Both the position numbers and the translations under genes were made by a program. From Planctomycetota bacterium (GTDB taxonomy: Bacteria; Planctomycetota; Phycisphaerae; Phycisphaerales; Phycisphaeraceae), in the NCBI GenBank assembly GCA_016350165.1, contig CP066225.1, forward strand, positions 4,464,001-4,528,000: a stretch of DNA of 64,000 nucleotides, read 5' to 3'. The notes beneath the pieces are model-generated. The model made no database searches, was not told the origin of the DNA, and was given only the letters and a program-made list of their open reading frames with translations. Below, one piece after another: positions 44,817-53,938 of this stretch. Each line of letters opens with the position of its first letter. The stretch's first letter is position 1.

Positions 44817-45509
44817 ATCTATTGTCTAAATTGCGACAATTGAAAACAAAATGATTCCAATTGCTTGTGAGTGAAGTAGTTGTGTGCTTCACTGGTAGAT
44901 ATTAAAGCATAACCTACCGATTAAGTCAAAGCGTGTGACACGGTTCATGTAATTAGCGATTTTATCCACACTCATTCGCTCTTTTAAGTAATCGGAACGG
45001 TAATGATACATTTTTTAATGTTGATTGTGAATAGATATAACATCTTCCTGGTAATGCGAGGTTTTGGGAAAAGTTTATTCGCAGTTCCCATCTCAAACCA
45101 TGCTTGATCTTGTTGTTGTGGAGCATAAGCCGGAATTGCCCGTAGTTTAGCAAGGATGGCTGAATGGGATACGAATCGTGGTCCGAGCGATTTACTCTCC
45201 TGAATTACTTATTGAAGCACGCAGAAATAATCTTGTGTATGTAGCATGCTCAATGCAAGGCTTCGGGTATCTTGCGTGAGTTTGCACTATGAGCTTCGAA
45301 ATCAGTTCTCTTAATAAATACAGATTTAATAGCTGGTTTTAGAGTCGTTGGTATCGACGCCGCAATACCATGGTTTGATATTGAGAGGAAGATTATGCAG
45401 TTAAGAAAGTCAGGTGCTGCAGATCATTGCTTATGGTTCAGCAAGGCAGTTATGAAATGACGAAATCTGCCAACAGCTGAACAGGGTGTATAGGTTAATT
45501 CGTTCGGTA
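44817..45509. other. Intergenic region right of the tRNA, no supported gene
   Basis: About 700 bases upstream of the tRNA gene (which reads leftward). It should contain the tRNA promoter. No frame has protein-like composition, and no repeat array or hairpin with a T run stands out. Confidence 0.4.
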
Positions 45510-45755
45510 TCACATCTCCACTCGCTCTAGCTTTGTGCGGACAGAGCAGGGGTCAAAGTCGTTGTTCATCTGACCAATTTGGGTGAAGTGGATGCTATCG
45601 AATTGTTCATTGATCGGTGAGAACTGTAGTTGTTCGATTACGAATCCATCATGTACTTCGCTCAATATCATTTCATGAGCTGACAGCCCATAATATGACA
45701 CTATGTCAGGTTGGCAGGTGATTTCGTGGCGGTCTTCTGTGTGGTATGCGTTCAT
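45510..45755 (-). CDS. Possible small hypothetical protein
   Basis: 81 codons beginning MNAYHTEDRHEITCQPDIVS with a balanced, soluble-protein-like composition (acidic, with several aromatic residues) and a normal stop. No family is recognised and the ribosome site is weak. It lies alone, in the opposite direction to the chaperone block. It could be real or chance. Confidence 0.3.
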   Translation of the reverse strand: MNAYHTEDRHEITCQPDIVSYYGLSAHEMILSEVHDGFVIEQLQFSPINEQFDSIHFTQIGQMNNDFDPCSVRTKLERVEM

Positions 45756-45940
45756 TAACTTGTAAGTGTATTAATAGTAATAGATTAAGTTCCATTGTGC
45801 CGTTGTGGTTCAATGGCGAGTTTTGGCATCCATATTGCCATACATAATAAGGTCGTTATGGCTGCGCCTTCCTTTAGGCCCAGCCGTGACCTGATAACCG
45901 GGCGGGAATATCGTATTTGAATTGATCATCCATGGACCCT

Positions 45941-45947
45941 TAAGGAG
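45941..45947 (+). promoter_or_regulatory. Strong ribosome-binding site deciding the groEL1 start
   Basis: TAAGGAG ends 10 bases before the ATG at 45958. It rules out the upstream in-frame start at 45922, which would place this site inside the coding region. No CIRCE-type inverted repeat (TTAGCACTC/GAGTGCTAA) is seen between 45756 and the start. Confidence 0.75.
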
Positions 45948-45957
45948 ATACGTGGGA

Positions 45958-47673
45958 ATGGCCGCAAAAGAATTGGCCTTTGAATCGGAAGCTCGTGCAG
46001 GACTCCTGCTTGGCGTTGAAAAACTCGCCTCAGCAGTCAAAAGCACGCTTGGCCCGCGTGGCCGCAGCGCAGTCATCGACAAGAGTTGGGGTGGCCCAAC
46101 TGTTACCAAGGACGGCGTCACGGTTGCTGAAGAAATCGAGCTTAAAGACAAAAACGAAAACATGGGCGCCCAGCTCGTCAAAGAAGCTGCTAGCAAGACT
46201 TCTGATAAAGCTGGTGACGGTACCACAACTTCCACAGTCCTCGCAGAAGCACTCTTCCGTGAAGGTCTCAAGCAGATCACTGCTGGGGCAGATGCTAACG
46301 CAGTCGTCCGTGGTATGAAGAAAGCTGTTGAAGCTGTCGTTGCTAATATCCAATCACTCGCCAAAGCAATCGACGGCGAAAAGGATATCCAAAACGTCGC
46401 AGCCATTTCTGCTAACAATGACCAAGTCATCGGCAAAATCATGGCAGACGCTATGAAGAAGGTCGGCAAAGACGGCGTCATCACAGTTGAAGAAGGTAAA
46501 GGTCTCGATACATACGTCGACGTTGTCGAAGGTATGCAGTTCGATCGCGGTTACCTCTCTCCAAACTTCGTGACAGATGCAGATAACATGCTCGTCTCTA
46601 TGGACAAAGCACTCGTGCTTATCTACGAAGACAAGATTTCATCTATTCAGCAGTTAGTTCCATTGCTTGAAAAAGTGCAGCAAGCTAAGCGTCCTCTCGT
46701 CGTCATCGCTGAAGACGTCGAAGGTGAAGCACTTGCAACACTCGTCGTCAACAAGCTGCGTGGTGTTCTCAACATCTGTGCAGTCAAAGCTCCAGGCTAT
46801 GGCGATCGTCGTAAAGCAATGCTCGAAGATATCGCTGTCCTCACTGGTGGCCAAGCCATCATGAAAGACCTCGGCATCGAACTCGACAAGGTTGAACTGT
46901 CACAACTTGGAATGGCGAAAAAACTCGTCATCGATGCTGACTCAACAACCATCGTTGAGGGTGCAGGCGAATCCAAAGGCATTCAAGCACGTATCGAGCA
47001 GATCCGTCACGAAATTGCTTCTTCATCTAGTGACTACGATCGTGAAAAACTACAAGAACGTCTCGCTAAACTCGCAGGCGGCGTTGCTCAGATCAATGTT
47101 GGTGCTGCAAGTGAAGCAGAACTTAAAGAAAAGAAAGCACGCGTCGAAGATGCACTCCATGCAACTCGCGCTGCTGTTGAAGAAGGTATCGTCCCTGGTG
47201 GCGGCGTAAGCTTCATCCGTTCTATCGCTAAGTTGAACAAAGTCGAAACCCTCGGCGATGAAGCGGCAGGCGTTTTGATCGTTAAGAAAGCCCTTGAGCT
47301 TCCACTTCAGACGATCTCCGATAACGCAGGTGAACGCGGTACTGTTGTCGTCAGCAAAGTTGCTGAAGGCAAAGGTGCATTTGGTTTCGACGCACTCAAG
47401 CTCGAATACTGTGACCTCCTCGAAAAAGGTATCATCACACCAGCCAAGGTTGACAGAACTGCTCTTGAAAACGCAGCTTCAGTTGCAACCCTTCTCCTGA
47501 CTTGTGATTGTATTGTCACCGAAAAATCATCCGACGACGCCGGTGCCGGCGCAGGCATGCCTGACATGGGCGGCATGGGTGGTATGGGCGGCGGTATGCC
47601 AGGTATGGGCGGCATGGGCGGTGGAATGCCCGGCATGGGTGGCATGGGCGGTATGATGCCCGGCATGATGTAA
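45958..47673 (+). CDS. groEL: Chaperonin GroEL, copy 1, with long Gly-Met tail
   Basis: 571-residue 60-kDa chaperonin subunit that folds proteins inside a double ring with GroES. Typical features: [38 protein letters not shown], the apical domain with [40 protein letters not shown], and the C-terminal [16 protein letters not shown]. It ends in a long Gly/Met/Pro tail of about 35 residues made from GGM and GMP units, longer than the E. coli (GGM)4M tail. Codons are C-ending biased, as in highly expressed genes. The N-terminus ([20 protein letters not shown]) is somewhat unusual. groES and a second groEL follow. Confidence 0.95.
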   Translation: MAAKELAFESEARAGLLLGVEKLASAVKSTLGPRGRSAVIDKSWGGPTVTKDGVTVAEEIELKDKNENMGAQLVKEAASKTSDKAGDGTTTSTVLAEALFREGLKQITAGADANAVVRGMKKAVEAVVANIQSLAKAIDGEKDIQNVAAISANNDQVIGKIMADAMKKVGKDGVITVEEGKGLDTYVDVVEGMQFDRGYLSPNFVTDADNMLVSMDKALVLIYEDKISSIQQLVPLLEKVQQAKRPLVVIAEDVEGEALATLVVNKLRGVLNICAVKAPGYGDRRKAMLEDIAVLTGGQAIMKDLGIELDKVELSQLGMAKKLVIDADSTTIVEGAGESKGIQARIEQIRHEIASSSSDYDREKLQERLAKLAGGVAQINVGAASEAELKEKKARVEDALHATRAAVEEGIVPGGGVSFIRSIAKLNKVETLGDEAAGVLIVKKALELPLQTISDNAGERGTVVVSKVAEGKGAFGFDALKLEYCDLLEKGIITPAKVDRTALENAASVATLLLTCDCIVTEKSSDDAGAGAGMPDMGGMGGMGGGMPGMGGMGGGMPGMGGMGGMMPGMM

Positions 47674-47742
47674 TCAGTCACGTTCTAACTATCTAATACA
47701 CCATTAGACAAACAAAAGCGACTATTCGCTTGGAGATAAAAA

Positions 47743-48045
47743 ATGGCAAAGAAAACAACAGTTAAGCCATTGGATGACCGCATCATCCTCAAGCCAACCG
47801 TGGCTGAAACTAAAACTGCTTCTGGTATCTTCCTTCCTGAGTCTGCAACCGAAAAACCAATGACTGGTACAGTCATTGCTGTTGGTCCTGGCAAGCTTAA
47901 CGAAGACGGCAGCCGTACAGACCTTACCATCAAAAAGGGCGACGTCGTCCTCTACGGTAAGTACTCTGGCACAGAAGTTGACATCGACGGTGTCGAGCAC
48001 ATGATCGTTCGTGAAAACGAGTTGCTCGGCGTAATCGAAGACTAA
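47743..48045 (+). CDS. groES: Co-chaperonin GroES
   Basis: 100-residue lid protein of the chaperonin. KPLDDRIILKPTVAETKTASG opens the fold, the mobile loop follows (TASGIFLPESATEKPMTG), then VIAVGPGKLNEDGSR, KKGDVVLYGKYSGTEVDIDG and the C-terminal MIVRENELLGVIE. Complete and normal length. It lies between two groEL genes and could serve both; TTGGAG precedes the ATG. Confidence 0.96.
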   Translation: MAKKTTVKPLDDRIILKPTVAETKTASGIFLPESATEKPMTGTVIAVGPGKLNEDGSRTDLTIKKGDVVLYGKYSGTEVDIDGVEHMIVRENELLGVIED

Positions 48046-48108
48046 GAGTTGCACTGCTTATGCAGTGTTTGAATAGAAACGCTAATCAGAATTTATGGAG
48101 CCAAATCA

Positions 48109-49722
48109 ATGGCGAACAAACAGATGATGTTTGGATCTGATGCGGCAATGCAGCTCAAAAAAGGTCTTGAGCAACTTGCCGCTGCCGTGAAGGTCACAAT
48201 GGGACCAACCGGCCGCAACGTTGTCATGCAAAAATCCTTCGGTGGCCCTGCTGTCACCAAGGACGGCGTCTCCGTTGCAAAAGAAGTTGAAATCAAAGAG
48301 CCCTTCCAGAACATGGGCGCGAAGATGGTTGTTGAAGTCGCTAAGAAAACTGCTGACAAAGCAGGCGACGGTACAACCACCGCAACCGTGCTCGCTGAAG
48401 CCATCTTCAGTGAAGGCCTCAAACATAAAATCGCTGGCGCTAACGCCATCGCTCTACAGCGTGGCATCAATGCTGCATCAGATGTAGCTGGTCAGGCAAT
48501 CAAAGACATGGCCGTTGCATGTGACGGTAAAGACGACTACAAAAAAGTCGCCACCGTTTCTGCTAACCATGACATTGAAGTCGGCGAAGTGATTGCAGAA
48601 GCAATCGCTAAAGTCGGTAAAGACGGCGTCGTCGAAGTCGAAGAAGGCAAAACTGCTGAAATCGATCTCAACTACGTCGAAGGTATGCAGTTCGACAAGG
48701 GTTACCTGTCACCATACTTCATGACCGATCCGAAGACTTCAGAATGTATCATGGAAGATTCACTGATCCTTCTTCACGAGAAAAAGATCAGCAACCTCCA
48801 GGACCTCCTCCCATTGCTCAACAAAGTTGCAATGGCTCAGAAGTCACTTGTTATCGTCGCTGAGGACGTTGAAAACGAAGCACTTGCTGCACTCGTCGTC
48901 AACCGTCTGCGTGGCACCATCAAAGTCGCTGCTGTTAAAGCACCAGGCTTCGGTGATCGCCGTAAAGCAATGATGCAGGACCTCGCAGTTCTTACCGGTG
49001 GTCAGTTCCTCAGTGAAGACCTAGGCGTTCAGCTTGAAGCTGTCGAACTCGAACAGCTCGGTACAGCCAAGAAGATTGTCATCGACAAGGACAACACAAC
49101 CATCATCGAAGGTGCTGGTACAAAAGCCGATCTTGATCAGCGTATCGCTCAGATCCGCAAGCAGATCGAAACCACAACCTCCGATTATGACCGTGAAAAA
49201 CTGCAGGAACGTCTCGCCAAGCTCACCGGCGGCGTAGCCATCATCAATGTTGGCGCACCAACTGAAACTGCTATGAAAGAGCGTAAAGACCGCGTTGATG
49301 ACGCACTTCACGCAACCAAAGCTGCAGCTGAAGAAGGTTACGTCCCAGGTGGCGGCGTTGCACTTATTCGTGCAATCGAAGCGATCGAAGCAAAGCGTGC
49401 AAAAGCACGTGGCGATGAAAAGCTTGGTTTCGACATTGTCGCAGCAGCTCTTGAAGTTCCACTGCGTCAAATCGTCGAAAACGCTGGCGATGATGGCTTC
49501 ATCGTTGTCGAGAAGGTTAAAGAAGCCGAAGGCAGCAAGGGCTACAACGCTGCAACTGGCAAGTACGTTGACATGGTTAAAGCTGGCATCATCGATCCAG
49601 CCCTCGTCGCTCGTACCGCACTTCAGAACGCTGCATCTGTCTCAGGTCTCATGCTCACGACGAACGTCCTGATCACTGAGCTTGAAGGTGAAGATGAAGC
49701 TGTCGAAGGTGCAGTCAGCTAA
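48109..49722 (+). CDS. groEL: Chaperonin GroEL, copy 2, without Gly-Met tail
   Basis: 537-residue chaperonin with all core motifs: VKVTMGPTGRNVVMQKSFGG, GDGTTTATVLAEAIFSEG, VIVAEDVENEALAALVVNRL, KAPGFGDRRKAMMQDLAVLT and EEGYVPGGGVALIRAIEA. It ends in an acidic tail (ELEGEDEAVEGAVS) instead of the Gly/Met tail of copy 1. Twin GroELs of unlike tail type suggest different client sets. N-terminus (ANKQMMFGSDAAMQLKKGLE) is closer to the conventional form. TATGGAGCC precedes the start; codon choice is C-ending biased. Confidence 0.95.
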   Translation: MANKQMMFGSDAAMQLKKGLEQLAAAVKVTMGPTGRNVVMQKSFGGPAVTKDGVSVAKEVEIKEPFQNMGAKMVVEVAKKTADKAGDGTTTATVLAEAIFSEGLKHKIAGANAIALQRGINAASDVAGQAIKDMAVACDGKDDYKKVATVSANHDIEVGEVIAEAIAKVGKDGVVEVEEGKTAEIDLNYVEGMQFDKGYLSPYFMTDPKTSECIMEDSLILLHEKKISNLQDLLPLLNKVAMAQKSLVIVAEDVENEALAALVVNRLRGTIKVAAVKAPGFGDRRKAMMQDLAVLTGGQFLSEDLGVQLEAVELEQLGTAKKIVIDKDNTTIIEGAGTKADLDQRIAQIRKQIETTTSDYDREKLQERLAKLTGGVAIINVGAPTETAMKERKDRVDDALHATKAAAEEGYVPGGGVALIRAIEAIEAKRAKARGDEKLGFDIVAAALEVPLRQIVENAGDDGFIVVEKVKEAEGSKGYNAATGKYVDMVKAGIIDPALVARTALQNAASVSGLMLTTNVLITELEGEDEAVEGAVS

Positions 49723-49783
49723 TCAACGCATGCAGTGGCGGGTTAGACAATAACTGTCATACCTTTCATAAAGCAAAAAATTA

Positions 49784-49818
49784 AGGGCTCACCGGTGAAA
49801 GCCGCTGAGCCTTCTTCA
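49784..49818 (+). terminator. Hairpin between groEL2 and dnaJ
   Basis: AAGGGCTCA and TGAGCCTT flank an inner CCGG-containing loop and can pair with a single bulge. A C/T-rich stretch follows instead of a clean T run, so partial termination or an mRNA-processing hairpin is more likely than full stop. Confidence 0.35.
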
Positions 49819-49856
49819 CTCAATCAAGGGCGGGTAGAACAAAGGATTGATTCATC

Positions 49857-51002
49857 ATGGCCACAGAGCGTGATTACTACGAAATACTTAGCATTGAACG
49901 CACCGCTAGCGGTGACGAAATCAAACGCGCTTATCGCAAAATGGCGATGAAGTATCACCCAGACCGTAACCCCGACAATGAAGAAGCGGAAATCAAATTT
50001 AAAGAATCCGCTGAAGCGTATGAAGTTCTCTCAGACGAAGAAAAGCGTCGTCTCTACGATCAATACGGCCATGCTGGTCTTAAAGGACGCGCTGGTCACA
50101 ACTTCAACCAGATGAACCCGAACGACATCTTCTCTATGTTCGGTGACATCTTCGGTGACATGTTTGGCGGTGGTGGCGGTTTCGGTGGCCAAAGTCGAGG
50201 CCCACGTGGCAACCGTCCAACCCGCGGCTACGATCTTGAAACACTTGCTGAAATCTCACTCGAAGAAGTACTCAGCGGTTGTGAAAAAGATATCGACTTC
50301 ACACGTCAGGACGTCTGCGATACATGTGACGGCTCCGGCGCAAAGCCCGGCACCGATCCAATCACATGTTCAACTTGTGGCGGCAATGGCCAAGTCATGC
50401 AGTCCGGTCTTGGTGGTATGTTCCGCATGGTCACGACCTGTCCAGACTGTAACGGTCAAGGTAAAGTCGTCAAAGAACATTGCCCTGAATGTTCAGGAAA
50501 AGGTCGAATCCTTAAAGACCGCAAAATCTCCGTTAAAATCCCCGCAGGCGTTCATGACGGGCAAGCCGTTCGCATCGCAGGCGAAGGTGAACCCGGTCTC
50601 AACGGAGGACCACGCGGTGACCTCCACGTTGTCATACGTGTAAACAGGCACGAACTCTTCGTTCGTGATGAGGATGACATTATCCTCAAGATGCCGATCA
50701 GTTTCACCCAAGCTTCGCTCGGCGCAAACGTGACGATTCCAACACTTGAAGGTGAAGATGAAATCACAATCAAGGCCGCATCACAGCACGGCGATGTAAT
50801 CAAAGTGCAAGGCGGCGGTTTACCGAATCTTCGCGGCGGCAGACGTGGCAACCTTCTTGTCGTCCTGCTTATTGAGATTCCAAAGAACCTCACTGACAAG
50901 CAAGAAGAGTTACTCCGAGAGTTTGCAGAAACGGAAGATCATGATGTTCTCCCGCACTCAAAAGGGTTCTGGGAAAAAATCAAAGAATACATGGGCGGCT
51001 AA
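49857..51002 (+). CDS. dnaJ: Chaperone DnaJ
   Basis: 381-residue full-length type A J-protein that stimulates DnaK. J domain with [10 protein letters not shown] (HPD triad), a Gly/Phe-rich linker ([17 protein letters not shown]), four zinc-finger CxxCxGxG motifs ([32 protein letters not shown]), and C-terminal substrate domains ending with a [15 protein letters not shown] motif. It follows groEL2 and precedes grpE; no intact dnaK is in the window, so the partner must be elsewhere. Confidence 0.96.
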   Translation: MATERDYYEILSIERTASGDEIKRAYRKMAMKYHPDRNPDNEEAEIKFKESAEAYEVLSDEEKRRLYDQYGHAGLKGRAGHNFNQMNPNDIFSMFGDIFGDMFGGGGGFGGQSRGPRGNRPTRGYDLETLAEISLEEVLSGCEKDIDFTRQDVCDTCDGSGAKPGTDPITCSTCGGNGQVMQSGLGGMFRMVTTCPDCNGQGKVVKEHCPECSGKGRILKDRKISVKIPAGVHDGQAVRIAGEGEPGLNGGPRGDLHVVIRVNRHELFVRDEDDIILKMPISFTQASLGANVTIPTLEGEDEITIKAASQHGDVIKVQGGGLPNLRGGRRGNLLVVLLIEIPKNLTDKQEELLREFAETEDHDVLPHSKGFWEKIKEYMGG

Positions 51003-51097
51003 TTTTTAAAGATTAAATCAGCTGTCTAATCAAGGGTTAGAGTAAGGTGTGTTGGTCATAATTTAGAAAACATAAATGATTCACAGCAGAGGCTGAA

Positions 51098-51700
51098 ATG
51101 AGTAAGAATAAAGACGATCACAACATGGAAGAACCTCAAGACGAGAACTTGAAATTCAACGGTGAAGGCGAAGGTGAGGACTACGAGCCAACCGAAGAGG
51201 ATTTTAAAGTTGATGCTTATGACGAGGAAGATGAGAAGAAACAAGAACTTACCGAAGAGGAAAAGCTTCGTAAAGAACTTGAAGAACTCAACGAAAAGTA
51301 TCTGCGCACCGCAGCGGATTATCAAAACTACGTTCGCCGTGCTGAGCAGAACGTTGGTGTTGTGCGTGAACAACAGATTATGAGCATGGCTCGTGAGCTT
51401 GTTACAGTACTCGATCACTTCGATCGTGCAGTTGAAGTTGATAAGGAAAAAGTCACGGTCGAAGACCTGCTCGGCGGCGTTAAGATCGTTAAGGACGAGC
51501 TTTTACGTTCAATCGGAAAGTTTGGTGTTGAACGGGTTGAGGCGGAAGTTGGACAAGAATTTGATCCAAATAAGCATGAAGCTATGATGCGTCAGCCGAG
51601 TGAAGATGTTGAGACGAATCACATTGTTCAGCAGTTCCAGCCGGGGTACATGATCAATGACAAAACGATCCGTCCTGCGGGTGTTATTGTCGCTCAATAA
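51098..51700 (+). CDS. grpE: Nucleotide exchange factor GrpE
   Basis: 200-residue exchange factor for DnaK. An acidic, disordered N-terminus is followed by a long coiled coil containing EEKLRKELEELNEKYLRTAADYQNYVRR (partly quoted), and the beta-wing domain with FDPNKHEAMMRQPSEDVETN and VVQQFQPGYMINDKTIRPAGVIVAQ (partly quoted). All usual GrpE features are present. It is intact, unlike the GrpE-like remnant at 43.1-43.7 kb. Confidence 0.95.
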   Translation: MSKNKDDHNMEEPQDENLKFNGEGEGEDYEPTEEDFKVDAYDEEDEKKQELTEEEKLRKELEELNEKYLRTAADYQNYVRRAEQNVGVVREQQIMSMARELVTVLDHFDRAVEVDKEKVTVEDLLGGVKIVKDELLRSIGKFGVERVEAEVGQEFDPNKHEAMMRQPSEDVETNHIVQQFQPGYMINDKTIRPAGVIVAQ

Positions 51701-51793
51701 TTTGCGAGAGCAAACGTTGTAACTGATTATTCAGTAATAGGTTGTGGCTTGTGTTGGTTTGCGGAATTGTGGTTGTGAGTGAAGGAATTTGTT

Positions 51794-52141
51794 ATGCCGA
51801 CGTATGACTATGTATGTGACAATTGCGGCCATGAGTTTGAAGAATTTCAAATGATGAGCGCAAAACCCCTGAAAAAATGCCCTGAATGTGGCAAGATGCA
51901 GTTGCGCAGACTGATCGGTGCGGGTGCAGGTGTGATTTTTAAAGGCAGCGGTTTTTACGAAACTGATTACAGGTCAGATAGTTACAGCAAAGATCAGAAG
52001 GCGGCTAAAGACGCAAAGAGTGCTGCGAAAAAGGATGCGGCAGCACCGAAGTCGGAGAACAAGAAAGCGGATTCAGGATCGTCTGGTGGGGAGAAGAAGA
52101 GTTCAGGTGGCGGCAAAAAAGAGGCTGCTACGAAGAAGTAA
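51794..52141 (+). CDS. FmdB-type zinc-ribbon protein
   Basis: 115-residue protein with the FmdB/CxxC putative regulatory ribbon MPTYDYVCDNCGHEFEEFQM followed by the second knuckle KKCPECGK and RRLIGAGAGVIFKGSGFYETD. The last 50 residues are Lys/Ala/Ser-rich and low-complexity. ATG 51794 opens the conserved domain and has a GAAGGAA site before it. FmdB proteins often follow grpE in planctomycetes; function is unknown, and regulation of stress or metal-related genes has been suggested from family naming only. Confidence 0.85.
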   Translation: MPTYDYVCDNCGHEFEEFQMMSAKPLKKCPECGKMQLRRLIGAGAGVIFKGSGFYETDYRSDSYSKDQKAAKDAKSAAKKDAAAPKSENKKADSGSSGGEKKSSGGGKKEAATKK

Positions 52142-52166
52142 TCTGAGCAAAAAATACAAGATATTG

Positions 52167-52198
52167 ACCGTCGCTCCAATATGATCGACGGTTTTTTG
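52167..52198 (+). terminator. Intrinsic terminator after the fmdB-like gene
   Basis: ACCGTCG (52167-52173) and CGACGGT (52186-52192) form a perfect 7-bp stem, followed by five or six T residues. It ends the chaperone block transcript. Confidence 0.85.
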
Positions 52199-52572
52199 TT
52201 TACTTTTCGTGCGCGCATTTTGCGCCAATTTTGAACACACGATTGGAAGTTGATTGAGTGGCTCGAGATATAATTTTTGAGTTTGCGCGCCGCATATTTG
52301 CGAAATTGCGTGTTTTTAGGTGCTTTCGGCCAAAAACGATCAAAAGTAGGTTGGAAATTGACAGAAATGGGTCAGAAATGGGCAGTACAGCCGTTGATTA
52401 GACTGATTTTGATGTTGTTTTTGTGCGCGCAATCTGAAGAAAGGTGAAATAGCCTTCATCGTTGTCCGTCTATATATTGATGGGGGCTGGAAGAAGGGTA
52501 TCTGAGCAGGCGAATCATGTCTGAATCTGGTCCTGATGCCAGTCTTGAATGAAGATCTTTTGGGAGCTGATA
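52199..52572. other. Intergenic region with three TGCGCGC motifs
   Basis: About 370 bases between terminator and next gene. TGCGCGC occurs at 52210-52216, 52284-52290 and 52434-52440 in otherwise AT-rich DNA. No coding frame. The region should hold the promoter of the next gene. Confidence 0.45.
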
Positions 52573-53037
52573 ATGAAGTACGTGAATATGATAGCTGTGT
52601 TTTTGGTTGGTTTGGTTTTGGGGAGTGGTGTGATGTGGTATGTCGGTTGGCTGAATGCGCAACCGGCTTTTTATAATGTTTATGGTGCGGAGCTCATTGA
52701 ACTGAATAGTCGGCTTGATGTGAATGTTAGTTCTTTGGCCCATGATGTGGCGTGGGAGATGGGGGACGTTGTGACGACACCAGAGGGATCTGAGTCGATG
52801 CCTTCGTTTGGGCAGGGAGGGAGTGTTTCGAAGGATATGGATGGGAATTTTCTGTATTCGATTTCGTATACGAAGTTTAAGGATATCGATAAGAATGAGT
52901 ATGAGGTAAGGGTGTATACAATCGTAGGGCGGCCGACGGTGGTGCTTTTGGAGTGTAGTGACCCATCCAGAAAATACGATTTCTTCAATAAACTCTCAGC
53001 TAAATTGGGTGAAGAGCGAAAGAAGGGTGGATGGTAA
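52573..53037 (+). CDS. Hypothetical membrane-anchored protein
   Basis: 154-residue protein with an N-terminal transmembrane segment (MIAVFLVGLVLGSGVMWYVGW) and a soluble domain rich in beta strands (FLYSISYTKFKDIDKNEYEV; VYTIVGRPTVVLLECSDPS). ATG 52573 has GGGAGC upstream; an earlier in-frame start would add eight residues. No family recognised. Possibly periplasmic domain of unknown role. Confidence 0.6.
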   Translation: MKYVNMIAVFLVGLVLGSGVMWYVGWLNAQPAFYNVYGAELIELNSRLDVNVSSLAHDVAWEMGDVVTTPEGSESMPSFGQGGSVSKDMDGNFLYSISYTKFKDIDKNEYEVRVYTIVGRPTVVLLECSDPSRKYDFFNKLSAKLGEERKKGGW

Positions 53038-53119
53038 ATCAGGGGGTAAAGGCATATGATTAAGTTGGTGTACAGCGGATGAATAGGGAGGCAGGTAAAA
53101 ATTATAGAAAGGTGTTTGT

Positions 53120-53590
53120 ATGAGACGTGCTGCTCAAGAGATTAAGGATCAGGTTGTTTTGGAGGAGATTTTGAAGGGGCAGGTCATATGCAGGTTGGGG
53201 ATTATGGATGGCGATAAACCTTATGTTGTGCCGGTAGATTATGGGTACGAGGATGGCTGCTTGTTTATCCATACTGCGATTGAGGGGAAGAAACTGGATT
53301 GTTTGCGTTTGAATAATCATGTTTGTTTTGAGATCGATGAGTTAAAGAAGACGATGACGGACGATGTACCTTGCAAATGGTCGTCGATGTATCAGTCGAT
53401 TATTGGGTATGGAGATGTTGAATTTGTTGAAGGCGGCGATGCGAAGCGACATGGATTAGATGTGATTATGCGACAACATGGCGCAGAAGGTGAGTTGGAC
53501 TATCGTGATGCGCATGTGAATGCAACCGAGATTCTGAAGGTTAGAATCATGGAGATGACAGGGAAACGATCGAAGGTTTGGGAAGAGTGA
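53120..53590 (+). CDS. Pyridoxamine 5'-phosphate oxidase-family flavoprotein
   Basis: 156-residue small split-barrel flavoprotein (NimA-like branch). Key segments: GQVICRLGIMDGDKPYVVPVDYGYEDGCLFIHTAIEGKKL (shown only as its start VICRLGIMDG and PYVVPVDYGY), then FEIDELKKT, SSMYQSIIGYGDVEFVEG and VLKVRIMEMTGKRS-like end. Such proteins bind FMN or haem and often detoxify nitro compounds or serve unknown redox roles. No operon partner is obvious. Confidence 0.85.
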   Translation: MRRAAQEIKDQVVLEEILKGQVICRLGIMDGDKPYVVPVDYGYEDGCLFIHTAIEGKKLDCLRLNNHVCFEIDELKKTMTDDVPCKWSSMYQSIIGYGDVEFVEGGDAKRHGLDVIMRQHGAEGELDYRDAHVNATEILKVRIMEMTGKRSKVWEE

Positions 53591-53707
53591 TTAGCGCTCA
53601 GTAGATGCTTGTCAGATTTTGAAACAACGTATATAAATTTGAGAAATTAGCAGCGTACTTGAATATCATCCTATTAATATCGCACCGATTTGAATGGATG
53701 AGAGATT

Positions 53708-53938
53708 ATGGTATTTGGTTGTCGCGCGGCTTTGTTTGCTTCTTTAATTGTTGTGGGTGGGTGTTCATGTGGTTATGGGGGAGGGTCTCGCTGCTCATTT
53801 TATAATGAGAGATATCAGAGCCCGGGATTTCTGTTCTGGGTATCGGGTGAAGATATTCGTGTCGAGAGCAAGGCTTTGGAAGGGGGTGATTATTGCAATG
53901 ATGGTGAGAATGATCGTGTACGTTGGGAGGCGTTTTGA
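53708..53938 (+). CDS. Possible small lipoprotein
   Basis: 76 codons with a signal-like start ending in lipobox VVGGC (ASLIVVGGCSCGYGGG). The rest is hydrophilic. It overlaps the 3' end of the convergent lyase-kinase gene by about 49 bases. Real gene status is uncertain; no homolog is recognised. Confidence 0.35.
   Translation: MVFGCRAALFASLIVVGGCSCGYGGGSRCSFYNERYQSPGFLFWVSGEDIRVESKALEGGDYCNDGENDRVRWEAF

Noticed and set aside
45756-45957. Search for a CIRCE (HrcA) operator upstream of groEL1
   Set aside because: No TTAGCACTC-N9-GAGTGCTAA-like repeat is visible; only the ribosome site is clear.
45810-46484. 224-codon minus-strand frame over the groEL1 start
   Set aside because: Antisense to the conserved GroEL N-terminus; no family resemblance.
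53708-53938. The small lipoprotein-like frame as a fourth RiPP component (immunity)
   Set aside because: It is on the opposite strand, overlaps the enzyme gene end and shows no link beyond proximity; kept only as a low-confidence gene.
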